The notes under the pieces were generated by a model. It was not told where the DNA came from, made no database searches, and saw only the letters and a program-made list of their open reading frames with translations. Source: Myxococcales bacterium (GTDB lineage Bacteria; Myxococcota_A; Bradymonadia; REDH01). Taken from it: a DNA stretch of 64,000 nt. Position numbers and translations under genes: made by a program. The stretch lies in the NCBI GenBank assembly GCA_020633625.1, contig JACKDJ010000011.1, forward strand, positions 55,006 through 119,005, written 5' to 3'. Of the stretch, positions 44,420 to 55,100 are shown piece by piece (position 1 is the stretch's first letter; each line of letters starts with the position of its first letter).

Positions 44420-45916
44420 GTGTCGATCGTCGTCGCGATCCACTACCTTGCCCTCGCGTTCCTCTGCGCGTTCGGAGTCCAGCGGCTCGTGGCGACGGTG
44501 CAGCTCTTGCGCTGCCGTCCGGCTGCTCTGCCGCCGGCACCGGGCGCACTGCCGCACGTCACCGTCCAGCTCCCGATGTACAACGAGGTCCACGTCGCCG
44601 AGCGCGTCATCCGCGCCGCGGCGGCGCTCGAGTACCCCGCAGACCGGCTGCAGATCCAGGTCGTCGATGACTCCGACGACGCTACGGCGCAGCGCGTCGA
44701 CTCCGTGGCCGCCGCGCTGCGCGATGACGGGCACCGCGTCGATGTGGTGCGGCGGACCACCCGCGGCGGCTTCAAGGCCGGCGCGCTCGCGCACGCGCTC
44801 GACAGCGCCGACGGCGAGCTGATCGCGATCTTCGACGCTGACTTCGTACCGCCCGCCCGCTTTCTGCTCGACACCGTCGGCCACTTCTCAGACCCACAGG
44901 TCGGCTTGGTGCAGACGCGCTGGGGCCACCTGAACCGGGACTTCAGCCTCTGGACCCTCGCCCAGTCGGTGCTGCTCGACGGCCACTTCGTCGTCGAGCA
45001 GACAGCGCGCGCGTGCAGCGGAGCGCCGTTCAACTTCAACGGGACGGCCGGCGTCTGGCGCCGTAACGCGATCGACGACGCGGGCGGCTGGCAGAGCGAC
45101 ACGATCACCGAGGACCTCGACCTGTCGTACCGCGCGCAGCTCGCGGGGTGGCGCTTTGTCTATCGCCCCGACATCGTCGCCGAGGCGGAGCTGCCCGTCG
45201 ATGCCGGCGGGCTGCTGTCGCAGCAACACCGGTGGGCCAAGGGCTCGATCGAGTGTCTGCGCAAGCTGGCGTCGCCGATCGCGCGGAGCGACTGGGGCGT
45301 CCGTCGGCGCGCCGCCGCCCTCTTCCACCTGTGCGCGAACCTCAGCTACGTCGCCGCCATCGTCGTCGCGGCGACGCTCCCGGTGGTCACGCGCGCGCGG
45401 CAGTTCAGTGTCGGACCCGAGCTCGCCGCGCTCGACGCGACGCTCCTCGCGCTCGGCTTTGGCGCGGTCGCGCTCTTCTACGCCGCGGCCGCGCGCGGCG
45501 CGGGGCTCGGCGTGCTGCGCGCCGCCGTCGCGGTGCCGGCCGCGATCGCGCTCGACGTCGGGCTCAGCGCGCACAAGGCGCGCGCCGCGCTCGAGGGGAT
45601 CGTCGGGCACCGGACCGAGTTCGTGCGCACTCCCAAGCTCGCGCTGGTCCGCCGGTCAGACCGCGACCGCACCGACTCCTACATTCGCCGCGCGCGCGCG
45701 GCCGGGATGTTTGAGCTGGTGCTCGCGGGTTGGATGGTCTGGGGCTTCGCTCAGATCGGCGGGGGACCTTTCCCTACCTACGCGACTGCGCCCTTCCTGG
45801 TGCTCTTCGGCGTCGGGTACGGGCTGGTCGGAGGCGCTGCGTTCGCGCAGTACCTGCCGGCTCCCCGGTCCCGAGCGCACGCGCGGATCGGTGACGCGGC
45901 GGGCGCCGCCGAGTGA
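44420..45916 (+). CDS. Family 2 processive glycosyltransferase (CesA/CslA-like)
   Basis: A 498-residue membrane glycosyltransferase. An N-terminal membrane helix precedes the GT-A domain with VTVQLPMYNE, VVDDSDD, IAIFDADFVPP (DxD), the TITEDLDLSYR motif and QQHRWAKG (QxxRW), the D,D,D,QxxRW set of processive beta-glycan synthases. Three to four C-terminal helices follow. The pattern is closest to CslA-like and bacterial cellulose-synthase-like enzymes that make surface polysaccharides. The GTG start is assigned by homology. The stop overlaps the start of the next membrane glycosyltransferase. Confidence 0.9.
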   Translation: MSIVVAIHYLALAFLCAFGVQRLVATVQLLRCRPAALPPAPGALPHVTVQLPMYNEVHVAERVIRAAAALEYPADRLQIQVVDDSDDATAQRVDSVAAALRDDGHRVDVVRRTTRGGFKAGALAHALDSADGELIAIFDADFVPPARFLLDTVGHFSDPQVGLVQTRWGHLNRDFSLWTLAQSVLLDGHFVVEQTARACSGAPFNFNGTAGVWRRNAIDDAGGWQSDTITEDLDLSYRAQLAGWRFVYRPDIVAEAELPVDAGGLLSQQHRWAKGSIECLRKLASPIARSDWGVRRRAAALFHLCANLSYVAAIVVAATLPVVTRARQFSVGPELAALDATLLALGFGAVALFYAAAARGAGLGVLRAAVAVPAAIALDVGLSAHKARAALEGIVGHRTEFVRTPKLALVRRSDRDRTDSYIRRARAAGMFELVLAGWMVWGFAQIGGGPFPTYATAPFLVLFGVGYGLVGGAAFAQYLPAPRSRAHARIGDAAGAAE

Positions 45917-47385
45917 GCGACGGCATCGGCCGAGGCGCCGTGGTGGTCTACGGCGCGGCGATGATCGCGGCCGCGGCGGTCGTCGGCTGGAGCTGGGGCT
46001 CGGCGCGCTTCGCGGTCGCGCTGCTGCCGCTCGCGGCCGCCGCCCACGCCGCAGCTGCAAGTCGGGGCGGGTCGGGGACGGCGGCAGCCCTTCGAGTCGG
46101 CGCCGGTGTCAGCGCCGCGCTCTGGTTCCTAAGTGGCCCCGTCTTCAGCGACGACGTCTTCCGCTACGTCCTCGATGGCTCGGCGACACGGATTGGGCTC
46201 AACCCGTACGCGTATGCGCCGAGCTCGCCAAAGGTGGCCGACCTCGTCGCCGCGCTGCCGCAGGCGGTGAATCACGCGGCGCTGCCCACGATCTACCCGC
46301 CCGTCGCGCAGTGGCTGTTCGCGGCGTTCACCGGCGCCGGGACACTCGGCTGGCGGCTGGCGCTGGTCGCCAGCGTCGCAGCGGCGGGGTTGGTTGGCGA
46401 TCGGACAGGGCGACGCGTCGGCGGCGTTGGCGTCGGCACGTTCGTCGCCACACACCCACTGCTCGTCGTCACCGCCGCGAGCAGCGGGAACGTAGACGCC
46501 GTCGGGCCGCTGCTCGTGTTTGGGGCTGTCGCGCTGCATACCCGTAGCGCAGACCCGCAGGGGCGGCGCTCGACCGATGCCGCCGCAGGCTCTGTGATCG
46601 GTGCCGCCGCTGGGGTGAAGTTGTTCCCCCTCCTGCTCCCCATCGCCTGGGGGCCGCGGCTCGGGCCGCGACGCGCGGGGCGGGTGTTTGCCACCGCCAC
46701 GGGGCTACTGCTCCTCAGCTACGTCCCGTTCGCCGCGATCGGCGCCAAGGCGCTCGGCTCACTGGGGCGCTACGCGACGAGCTGGGAGTACAACGCGTCG
46801 CTGTTCTCGCTCGTACGCGGGGTGGTCACGGCGCCGGTGGCCTGGCTCTCTGCCGGCGAGTCGCTGCGCGTTCCGCTCTCGGGCGCCCTCTCGCGCGCGC
46901 TCGGATCGCCTCGCTACTTCGACGGCGTCGAGGCGTGGGGCGTTTGGTTGTCACCCGCACAGGTTGGCGGTGTTGTGGCGCGAGCGGTCGGTGCGGCGCT
47001 GCTCGGTGTTGCGGTCGGACTCGAGTACCGCCGCGCCGAGGGGCCTTCGTCTCCGGCGCCCGCGCAGCTCGGGCGATCCGGCGTTCACGTGCTCGGCGCG
47101 CTGTTGCTCGCGAGCCCGGTCGTGCACCCCTGGTACCTGTGCTGGCTGCTCCCGCTGGCGGCGCTGGCGGGGCACCGGGCAGCCCTGGTTTGGTGCGGCA
47201 CCGCGACGCTGGCGTTCTTCGCGTCCGCGAGCGCGGCCGACGGTGCCGGGTGGGTGGACCCCGTCTGGTTGCGGACGCTCGAGTACGCGCCGGTGTTTGC
47301 GCTGCTCGCAGCCGACGCAGCGCGCGCACGAGCACACAGTGCGCGACCACACACTCGTGCACGCACACACACTTCGTCGCGCTGA
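45913..47385 (+). CDS. Integral membrane glycosyltransferase (GT87/DUF2029-like)
   Basis: A 490-residue polytopic membrane protein with about ten hydrophobic segments. SDDVFRYVLDGSATRIGLNP in the first loop and SPVVHPWYLCWLLPLAAL near the end match GT-C glycosyltransferases of the GT87 mannosyltransferase type, which use polyprenyl-phosphate sugars. The Asp pair after the second helix is the expected catalytic element. It is coupled to the upstream GT2 gene (GTGA overlap), so the two probably build or modify one surface glycan. The C-terminal tail is rich in Arg, His and Thr. Confidence 0.83.
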   Translation: MSDGIGRGAVVVYGAAMIAAAAVVGWSWGSARFAVALLPLAAAAHAAAASRGGSGTAAALRVGAGVSAALWFLSGPVFSDDVFRYVLDGSATRIGLNPYAYAPSSPKVADLVAALPQAVNHAALPTIYPPVAQWLFAAFTGAGTLGWRLALVASVAAAGLVGDRTGRRVGGVGVGTFVATHPLLVVTAASSGNVDAVGPLLVFGAVALHTRSADPQGRRSTDAAAGSVIGAAAGVKLFPLLLPIAWGPRLGPRRAGRVFATATGLLLLSYVPFAAIGAKALGSLGRYATSWEYNASLFSLVRGVVTAPVAWLSAGESLRVPLSGALSRALGSPRYFDGVEAWGVWLSPAQVGGVVARAVGAALLGVAVGLEYRRAEGPSSPAPAQLGRSGVHVLGALLLASPVVHPWYLCWLLPLAALAGHRAALVWCGTATLAFFASASAADGAGWVDPVWLRTLEYAPVFALLAADAARARAHSARPHTRARTHTSSR

Positions 47386-47441
47386 TCGCCGCACAGACGC
47401 GCGGTGGTTAGAGTCCACATCGCCTCTCTTCGGAGTCTGCC

Positions 47442-50063
47442 ATGAGTCCTACGGAAACCGCGGTTCGACGGCTCGCTACTGGCACAGGGCCGACGACTCG
47501 AGCCGCCCTGCTGTTGTTCTCGCTCGCGTTGGCCGCGCTTGCGGGCTGCGGCGATGACGCGTCTTCGATCGGCCCTGTCGACGCGGGCGGCGACAGCGAT
47601 CGCGACGCCGGAGCTGACTCGAGCGACGGGAGCGGCGACGGGAGCGGCGACTACGCACATCTGGACTACACGTTGAGCGAGAACGCGACGATCCTCGACG
47701 GTGCGCTGCTCGAAGGTCTCCGGTCGTTCGATTCGGCGGGGACCGGCGATGTCGTGTTTGAAGGCGAGACGCCGGGCGCGGACGCTTTCGCCGCGGGGAG
47801 CGTGCTGGTTGCTGGGCTCAGCGAGCAGACGCCGAACGGTCTTCTCCGCGTGGTGACGACCGTCGAGGACACCGGCTCGGAGCTCGTCCTGCACACCGCG
47901 CCTACCTCGCTGGTCGCGGCGTTCCGACGGCTCGACCTCGACATGCGTGGGTCCTTTCCGGCCGCCGACCTGTGGCCGACCGCACAGCCGAAGGGTTCGG
48001 CGGGGTCGTCGTTCACCCACCCATTCGGCGGGGACGTCGACTGGATCGTGTTCGACGGCGACGGCGACTACTCGACCGACGAGGACCAGGTTCGTGTGCA
48101 CGGACACCTCGGCGCGTGGGCGACGTACTCGTTTGTGTTCTCGTATGATCTCGGCGTGTTGGGAGACATCGACCCGTTCGACATCCCACCCGACCTGAAC
48201 CCGGTCGATGTCGACCTGCGCTTCGACTTCTCGGTCGACCTGGGTGCGAACGTGGACATTACCGGCGAGGGCGCGGCCGCACTCTCGTACGAGAAGGACG
48301 TCCCGCTCGGGACGCTCCCGCTGCCGGCGTTCGGCGTCGGCCCGCTGGTCTTCACGCCCCTGCTGAAGGCTGTCGGACACATACAGGGCGGTGCGACGGG
48401 CGACTTCTCGATCCGATCCGGTTTCGACACGAGCTTTGGCGGGGGGCTCGGTTTCTCGGTCGACGACGGGTTCGAGCCAACGCTCCACTCACCGACGTTC
48501 GAGCCGACGGAGCCTTCGGCCGACCTGGAGATCGGCGCGAACGGCCGCGTCAGTGTCGACATCGAGGTGCAGCTCCTGATGGAGGGCATCATCGGTCCCA
48601 AGGCGGGGCTGTCCGTGTGGGCGGGCGTCGACGCCGACATTCATCGAGACCCATGCTGGCGCGCGAACATCGGTGCCGACGCGATCGTCGGGGTGGTCAT
48701 CGCGCTCTACTCGGTCGAGCTGGCCGACTGGGAGGACCGGTGGCCGATCGCCTCGACGGAGATCGGGCACGGGGACTGCCCGCTCGGGAGCACGTTCGAT
48801 CCTCCGCCGGCGTGGTCCGGGTCGCTCGGAGACTCGATGGCGTACACCTTCTCGCCCGACGACGCGTCGACGTTCGTTGACCGCGGCATCGACGGCAACG
48901 TCCTTGTGGCCGGTCAGAGCTCGCGGGGGCTGTACAAGTTCACGCCCGATGGCGTCCCCGTGTGGGCGCGCGCGTACCGCGACGTGGACTCGACGCTCGG
49001 TGGGCTGTTTGCCGTGACGGCGGTGGCGCACCGCCTCGACACGGGGCTGATCGCGACGACCGACGCCGACGCGCTACTTTGGCTCGACGCGGCCGGCGGG
49101 CTCGAGGCGGCGCGGCGCGTCGAGGTGGGCAGCCATCAGCGCCTCGCCTTCTACGGCGCGGCGACGGGCGCCGACGGGTCGGTCGTTGTCGCAAGTCGCT
49201 ACAATCCAGACGACGGGACGGCGCGCGACGTCGCGGTGCTGCGCGTCGCCCCGGACGGCACGATCAGCGGCTGGCGTTGGGGGGCAGCCGACTGGAACGA
49301 TCAACCGTACTCGGTCTCGCGCTGGGGCGACGGATACGCGGTGGCGGTCTCGTCGCAGAAGTTTGGTGAGTCGCCCGACACGGTGACGTGGCTCCTGCGG
49401 CTCGACGCGAACGCCGCGCTGATCGGCGCCTGGCGCCTGGCTCCGTGTTCGGACCCCGAGGAGCTGGTGCTGCGGGCGGTGGCCGAGACAGAGGACGGCC
49501 ACGTCGTGCTCGGAGGCTACCAGCGGTTCTCGGCGCCGCGCGCTGCGATGGTCAACGTCGACGTCGACGGGACGGTGGGATGGGCCACACTCAATCGGAC
49601 CTCGAACCTGCTCGGCTACGACATCACCGGGCTTGCCCAGCTGGACTCGGGGGCATGGCTGGTGACCGGCACGCGCATGTATGCCGCGCCCGACGACGCG
49701 TTCGTCGCGCGCACCGACTCGGCGGGGCGGTTCATCTGGGTGCGGTCGTTCGGCGGCGATGGCGCCGAAGAGGCACCTGGCGTGCTCGCCTTCGGCGACG
49801 GTTCGGCGGTCGTCGCGACGTCGAGCGACTCGTTCGCGGAGGGCAGCGCGGGGTGGTGGCTCAGCGGCCTCGACGTGCGCGACGGCGCGCTGACGCTCGA
49901 TCCGTCGCTGCCCGTTCGGGCGTACGCCGACGAGTTCACGCCGGTCGACTCGTGCGTCGCGAGCACGGCAGGGTCGACAGCGACGACGCCCCTGACGGTC
50001 ACGGCGACAGACATCGCGTGCACCGAGGAGCCCGCGCCAGGCACCTGGGCCCCGCTGCTGTAG
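47442..50063 (+). CDS. Large lipoprotein with C-terminal propeller-like repeats
   Basis: An 873-residue lipoprotein with lipobox LAGC near residue 35 and a short Asp/Gly/Ser linker. The N-terminal half (about 60-440) is a beta-rich region with LDLDMRGSFPAADLWPTAQ and many aromatic-Asp strands. The C-terminal about 400 residues consist of repeated units such as GNVLVAGQSSRGLYKF, GSVVVASRYN, GHVVLGGYQRF and GAWLVTGTRMY, the blade pattern of SBBP/WD40-like beta-propellers. No enzymatic residues are recognised. It probably has a surface-binding role. It follows the glycosyltransferase pair by 56 bp. Confidence 0.8.
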   Translation: MSPTETAVRRLATGTGPTTRAALLLFSLALAALAGCGDDASSIGPVDAGGDSDRDAGADSSDGSGDGSGDYAHLDYTLSENATILDGALLEGLRSFDSAGTGDVVFEGETPGADAFAAGSVLVAGLSEQTPNGLLRVVTTVEDTGSELVLHTAPTSLVAAFRRLDLDMRGSFPAADLWPTAQPKGSAGSSFTHPFGGDVDWIVFDGDGDYSTDEDQVRVHGHLGAWATYSFVFSYDLGVLGDIDPFDIPPDLNPVDVDLRFDFSVDLGANVDITGEGAAALSYEKDVPLGTLPLPAFGVGPLVFTPLLKAVGHIQGGATGDFSIRSGFDTSFGGGLGFSVDDGFEPTLHSPTFEPTEPSADLEIGANGRVSVDIEVQLLMEGIIGPKAGLSVWAGVDADIHRDPCWRANIGADAIVGVVIALYSVELADWEDRWPIASTEIGHGDCPLGSTFDPPPAWSGSLGDSMAYTFSPDDASTFVDRGIDGNVLVAGQSSRGLYKFTPDGVPVWARAYRDVDSTLGGLFAVTAVAHRLDTGLIATTDADALLWLDAAGGLEAARRVEVGSHQRLAFYGAATGADGSVVVASRYNPDDGTARDVAVLRVAPDGTISGWRWGAADWNDQPYSVSRWGDGYAVAVSSQKFGESPDTVTWLLRLDANAALIGAWRLAPCSDPEELVLRAVAETEDGHVVLGGYQRFSAPRAAMVNVDVDGTVGWATLNRTSNLLGYDITGLAQLDSGAWLVTGTRMYAAPDDAFVARTDSAGRFIWVRSFGGDGAEEAPGVLAFGDGSAVVATSSDSFAEGSAGWWLSGLDVRDGALTLDPSLPVRAYADEFTPVDSCVASTAGSTATTPLTVTATDIACTEEPAPGTWAPLL

Positions 50064-50200
50064 CAAGACGCCTCGCTGTCGAGCTCTGCCACATTTCTCG
50101 ACTCCCCCCTTTTTCGCGATCGCGACCCTCTCTACTCTGACCCGACAGTTGGAGTTTGGGCGGCCAGGGCCGCTGCGGAGTCGCTGCACGGAGGAAGGCG

Positions 50201-51997
50201 ATGAGACGGAATCGTTGGTTCGAACGAGGGACGAAGCTGTCGGCGGTGTTCGGCGTCGCGCTGCTCGCCGCGAGCGTCGGCGGCTGCGGCGGCGACGAGA
50301 TGACTGCCACGTCGGGCATTGATGGCCCCGGAACAGGCGGCGGCGGCACGTCGAGCGGGGGAGACACGTCGACGCACACGGCGTCTGACGCCGGAGGGGG
50401 GTGGGCCGACGCGGCTTCGGACGCCGGCTCGAACCCGTACTGGCCGTCCGAAGACGCGAGCACTGGTGGCTGGGAAGACGCGGCGGGCGATGCCTCGGGC
50501 GACGCGGGCGCGACCGGCAACACCAACGTCAACCTCGGCGGAGCGCAGGACTTCGGCTACGCGCGGGCCCTGCTCGACAGCAACATCGTCCCGCTTCCCG
50601 AGCAGCTCGACTCCGCGGGCTTCTTCGGCGAGCACCACACGGCGCTCCCGGACCCGGTGTGTGGCGAGCGGATCTGCCTGCAGACGATGCTCGGCGTGCT
50701 CTCGAACCTGATCAACGGCAACAACTGCACGATGCTGCAGCTCGGGCTGAACTCGCCGCTAACGGCAGACCCGGCGAACCGCCCTCCCCTCGACCTGACC
50801 GTCGTCGTCGATGTGTCCGGCTCGATGGCGGCCGAGCGCAAGCTGGAGTTCGTCCGTGTCGGACTGGGGCGACTCATCGACAGCATGCGCGACAGCGATC
50901 GACTCGCGCTGGTGACCTACTCGAGCGAGGCGTCGGTTCAGGTGCCGATGACGTCGGTTGCGCTGCACCGCGCTGACGTGCGGAGCGCTGTTGAGGCCCT
51001 CGAGAGCGGCGGCGGGACCAATCTCTACGCCGGACTCCAGGCGGGGTACGATATCGCCGAGGAGAACCTCGACAGCGGGCGCCAGACGCGCGTGATCTTG
51101 CTGTCGGACGGTGAGCCGACGGTTGGCATCGTCGATGAAGACGCGATCCTCACGATGAGCCGGTCGCGAAACCGACTCGGGGTCGGCATCACGACGATCG
51201 GGCTCGGCACGTCGTTCAACCTCGGGCTCATGCGTGGGCTTGCCGAGCTCGGCGACGGCAACTTCTACTTCCTCGAGAACGCAGGGGCGGTCGAGGAGGT
51301 GTTCGAGGAGGAGATCAACTACTTCACCGTCCCGGTCGCGTATGACCTGGAGCTCGAGCTCGAGGAGGGTAGCGACTACGAGATCCGGAACGTGCACGGA
51401 TCGCGACTGTGGCAGACGACGGAGTCCGGAGGCCGCCTCTCGGTCCCGAGCGTGTTCCTCGCGCACCGCGAGTCGGACGAAGACGTAACGGACGCGGGAG
51501 GCCGCCGCGGCGGCGGCTCCGCGCTGCTCGTCGAGCTGATGCCCCGGGTCTCGACCGACGATGGCAGCGGACTGACGACCGGCGACGTAGGCACCGCGAC
51601 GCTGCGCTTCCGCGAGCCGGGGAGCGATCGGATCGTGGAGCAGGAGATCTCCGTCGAGTACCCCCACGCGCCGTGGATCTTGCTCAGCGGCGGCCACTTC
51701 GACGCGCCGGCCGGACGGCTCGACATCGTCCAGAAGAGCTTCGTGATGCTGAACATCTACGTTGGGATGTACATGGCCTGCGAGGCGTTCCATACACGCG
51801 GCGACGCGGAGAACGAGGTCGAGATGCTCCGCACGCTGATCGCAGCGGTCGAGGACTACAACGAGGAGATCGGCGACGTGGACATCCAGTACGACCTAGA
51901 GCTGCTGAACCAGCTCGTCGATGTCCTGCTCGCGAACGGCGCGGTTCCGCCGCCAGATGACTGGACCGCGCCCGACGATGGATGGCCGGCGGACTGA
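50201..51997 (+). CDS. von Willebrand factor type A domain lipoprotein
   Basis: A 598-residue lipoprotein (lipobox VGGC near residue 29), followed by a Gly/Ser/Thr/Asp-rich linker of about 110 residues. The VWA domain begins LDLTVVVDVSGSM, an intact MIDAS (DxSGS), with GGGTNLYAGLQAGYD and ILLSDGEPTVG supplying the remaining metal-site residues. A C-terminal region of about 250 residues resembles the beta-sandwich and helix of YfbK-type VWA proteins. GGAGGAAGG precedes the ATG and fixes the start. It probably binds a protein partner through a metal ion at the cell surface. Confidence 0.9.
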   Translation: MRRNRWFERGTKLSAVFGVALLAASVGGCGGDEMTATSGIDGPGTGGGGTSSGGDTSTHTASDAGGGWADAASDAGSNPYWPSEDASTGGWEDAAGDASGDAGATGNTNVNLGGAQDFGYARALLDSNIVPLPEQLDSAGFFGEHHTALPDPVCGERICLQTMLGVLSNLINGNNCTMLQLGLNSPLTADPANRPPLDLTVVVDVSGSMAAERKLEFVRVGLGRLIDSMRDSDRLALVTYSSEASVQVPMTSVALHRADVRSAVEALESGGGTNLYAGLQAGYDIAEENLDSGRQTRVILLSDGEPTVGIVDEDAILTMSRSRNRLGVGITTIGLGTSFNLGLMRGLAELGDGNFYFLENAGAVEEVFEEEINYFTVPVAYDLELELEEGSDYEIRNVHGSRLWQTTESGGRLSVPSVFLAHRESDEDVTDAGGRRGGGSALLVELMPRVSTDDGSGLTTGDVGTATLRFREPGSDRIVEQEISVEYPHAPWILLSGGHFDAPAGRLDIVQKSFVMLNIYVGMYMACEAFHTRGDAENEVEMLRTLIAAVEDYNEEIGDVDIQYDLELLNQLVDVLLANGAVPPPDDWTAPDDGWPAD

Positions 51998-52007
51998 GCC
52001 GGAGTCC

Positions 52008-52037
52008 GCGCCGCTCCGCGCCTGCGCGGCGCGGCGC
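52008..52037. terminator. GC hairpin after the VWA gene
   Basis: Ten bases after the VWA gene stop, GCGCCGC and CCGCGC arms pair with GCGCGG and GCGGCGC across a two-base loop with a single mismatch, a stem of about 13 pairs. There is no T-run. It is a strong transcript-end hairpin and lies upstream of the next gene's promoter. Confidence 0.5.
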
Positions 52038-52078
52038 GTGAGCGGCGCGGGCGGCGCATCCCACAGCCTCCCGGTAGT

Positions 52079-52108
52079 TTGACACCCGTTCTAGCCGAGC
52101 CGTAGAGT
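52079..52108 (+). promoter_or_regulatory. Sigma-70-type promoter
   Basis: TTGACA at 52079-52084 and TAGAGT at 52103-52108, separated by 18 bp, in the 202-bp gap after the VWA gene. The -35 is consensus and the -10 matches four of six. It is correctly oriented for the gene starting at 52200, giving a leader of roughly 85 nt. Confidence 0.5.
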
Positions 52109-52199
52109 CGCGAGCGCGCGTGCCAGCCCTGACCGCCCTGCGTGCAGCCCCCGCGGCGCTGCGCCCGGGAGCCTGTCGCCCACGAGAGCTCGGACTTCG

Positions 52200-55100
52200 A
52201 TGAACGCTTTCAGACTGCTCTTCCTCGCTGTCGTGCTCGTCTCGAGCGCCTACCTCGCGATGGGGGCGATGACCCCCGGCGTCGTGCAGCAGCAATCGCG
52301 CGAGGGACTGTCGAGCGCCGCTCGGCTCGAGTCGCTCCTCGTCGCAGAGATGGAAAACTCCGCACGTGAGCGCCGCGTACGCGCCGCCGAGCGGGTCGCC
52401 GGCGACGCCGAGCTCTCGCGCGCGATGGGAGCCGGCGAGAACGTCGAGCGAATGTTCCGCCAGGCGTCGAACCCCCTCCGCGAGAACGGGACGCTCCGCT
52501 ACGACGGGCTCGTTCTGTACGGTCCTTCCGGCACTGCTTCCGTCGAGCTCGCGGTGCCGGCGCCACTCACCGCGGCGGCGCTCGCCAACAAGGCGCGGGT
52601 CACCGCCGTCGTCAGCGGAGGCGCCACGCGAACCACGTGGTTCGCGGACCAGGGGACGCTGTACGTCGCCGCCGCCGCGCCCGTTCGAGATTCTGCAGGC
52701 GCGACGCTCGGCGTGGTCGTCGTGGTCGAGCGCTACGACGACGCGTTGGTTGCGACGCGCCGGTCCGGCAGCGGGGTGAACTCCGCGTTCTTCGTCGGCT
52801 TCGACATTGTCGCGTCGAACATCGCAGACGACGAGCTCGAGCGCGCGGCCGCTGCGATCGTAGGCCGGACGACCCCGTCGACGCTTGGCGCTCCCGGGCG
52901 CTCGCTGCTGTTCGAGGTGGCTGAGCTGACCGACCACGTCGAGATGCTCGTGCCGGTCCGTATCGCCCCGGAAGCCGAAGTCGACCCCGCGTCGCCGCCG
53001 ATCGGCCTGCTGGTCGCGGTGGAGGGGCCGGTGGTCCCGCGTCGGCTTCCAGCGATGCTCGCCGCGGCGTCGGCGTTCGACGACGGCACGAGTCGTCTCT
53101 GGCTGTCGGTTGGGATCGGGCTGATCTTCTACATCCTCGGGCTCGTCTTCCTCGACTGGTCGCTCGGGCGCGACGTCGGCGAGGTCGCGCGACGGATCCG
53201 GAACAACGCGACCGAGAACAACCCGACGCAGCTCACCGTGTCCGACGCGCCGTCGTGGCTGCGCCCGATCGTCGAGGCATACAACGCGCACCTCGAAGCG
53301 CACCGCACCACCCGCCGCCAGAAGCAGGACACCTCTGCCGCGAACCTCTTCCGTGTCGACGGGACCGTGCCCCCGCGCTCCAACCCCGCGAGTGAGGACG
53401 CTGCGCTTGGCTCGGGCGCGGTCCCGCGGTCGAGCGCCGCCGTCGCGCCGTCGACCGCGCTCTTCGGCGCCGACTCAGACGCCTCGTCGACGGGGAGCGG
53501 TTCCGCGCCGCTGTTCCGGCTCGACACCGGCGAGACGCTCGGGGCCGAGCAGCCCGCGCCCCCGGTCGAGCCCGACCTGATGGAGCTCGACTTCCGGTCG
53601 ACCGACAGCCACGCCACGGTTCCGCAGACCGACGAGGTCGCTGCGCACGCCGTCGAGGTCGAGCCGACCCATGCGACCGAGACCGAGGGCCCGGCGTCCG
53701 AGGCAGCCGGCACCGAGGGCGCTCTCGCCGCGGCGACCGAGATCGAGGCGCTCGACGAGCTCTACCTCGAGCCGGGCTCTGGCGCAGTCGAGGCCGTCGC
53801 AGAGACAGACGCTGCCCCCGAGGCTTCGGGCTTGCCCGCGGCGACCGACAGCGCGGCCGCGGAGCCAGGCGCCGTTCACCACGGCACAATCATGGGCCTC
53901 CCTTCGGTGGCGTCGCTGTTCTCGAGCGGCGCGCAGCGGCCGGTGGCGGCGAGTCCGCCGCCGCGCACTGATGCGCCGACGGCCCTCGACGAGCTGTTCT
54001 CGAGCGCCGTCGCGGCGGTTGACGGCGCCGAGTCCGGCGACGCCGACAAAGCGTCTGCGGCTGCGGCGTCTGGCGACAGCGGCGAGCCGACGGGGGCCGG
54101 CGTCTCGGACGCCTGGGAGGTCCCGAGCCAACGCGCCCCTGTTCTCGAGGCCGCGCCGACCTCTGAGGAGTCTGCGGGCGCCGAGCCGTCGAGCGGTGCC
54201 GCGGAGCCGGGCGCTGCCGACTCGGACGAGTCGTCCGAAGCGCCGGCGGCGGAGCCGGCAGCCGTCGAGGCCGCCGTGGACGAGTCGGCCGCGGTCGAGG
54301 CGGATACCCCCGACGAGGCCGTGCCCGACCAGTCGGTCGCGACCGCCGAAGCGGCGCAGAGCGCGGACACCGGCGCGGGAGCAGAGCCCGTCACCGACGA
54401 GCCGCCGTCCGCACCGGCAGCGGCGCCGGCCGACGATGCCGAGCTCGCCGCGGCGCCGGCGGCAGCGGCGCCGACCGAGGCGTCCATCCCGGGTGCGCCG
54501 TCTCTCGGCGGATTCAGCCGCGTGGAGCCGAAGAGTCCGAACCTGCGGCACACGATGATGGGTGCGGCGTTCAAGCTCGACTCCGGCGACGTCAGCGGCG
54601 GATTCGCGAGGCTGCGGGCCGCGTCGACTCCGGTCTCGGAAGAGGCGGTCGAGACCGGCCTCCCGGACTTCGAGGAGGACTCGATCGACGGCGCGCTCGA
54701 CAGCTTGGCGATGCCGCGCGCCGCGACGCCGATCCTGGCGTCGGACGTCATGCCCGAGAGCATGCCGTCTGCGGCGCGTCGGGCGCTCACCGAGGAGTCC
54801 GACAGCCCAGAGGCGGTGGCACCGGCGAGTCCGCAAGAGTCCGCGACGGTTCCGCGCGTTTCGCTCGACCTGCTCTCTCGCGAGGCGCGGGCAGCGCGTC
54901 CCGAGGCGACGGGCGACCACGAGACACTGCTCGCGGCGGCCGAGGCGCGGCTGAAGGAGATCCGGTCGTCGTCGACGGTGCCGGGGCTGTTCGAGGCCGA
55001 AGCGGCGGCTGAGCCGAGCGCTGACGCCGCGATGACGGCGCTGTATCGCGAGTTCATCGACGCCAAGGACCGCGTCGGCGAGGAGACGGACCGCCTGAGC

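Noticed and set aside
44146..44670. A plus-strand frame across the 72-bp repeats
   Set aside because: The period is a multiple of three, so the frame stays open, but the peptide is an exact repeat with no family and it runs into the glycosyltransferase gene out of frame.
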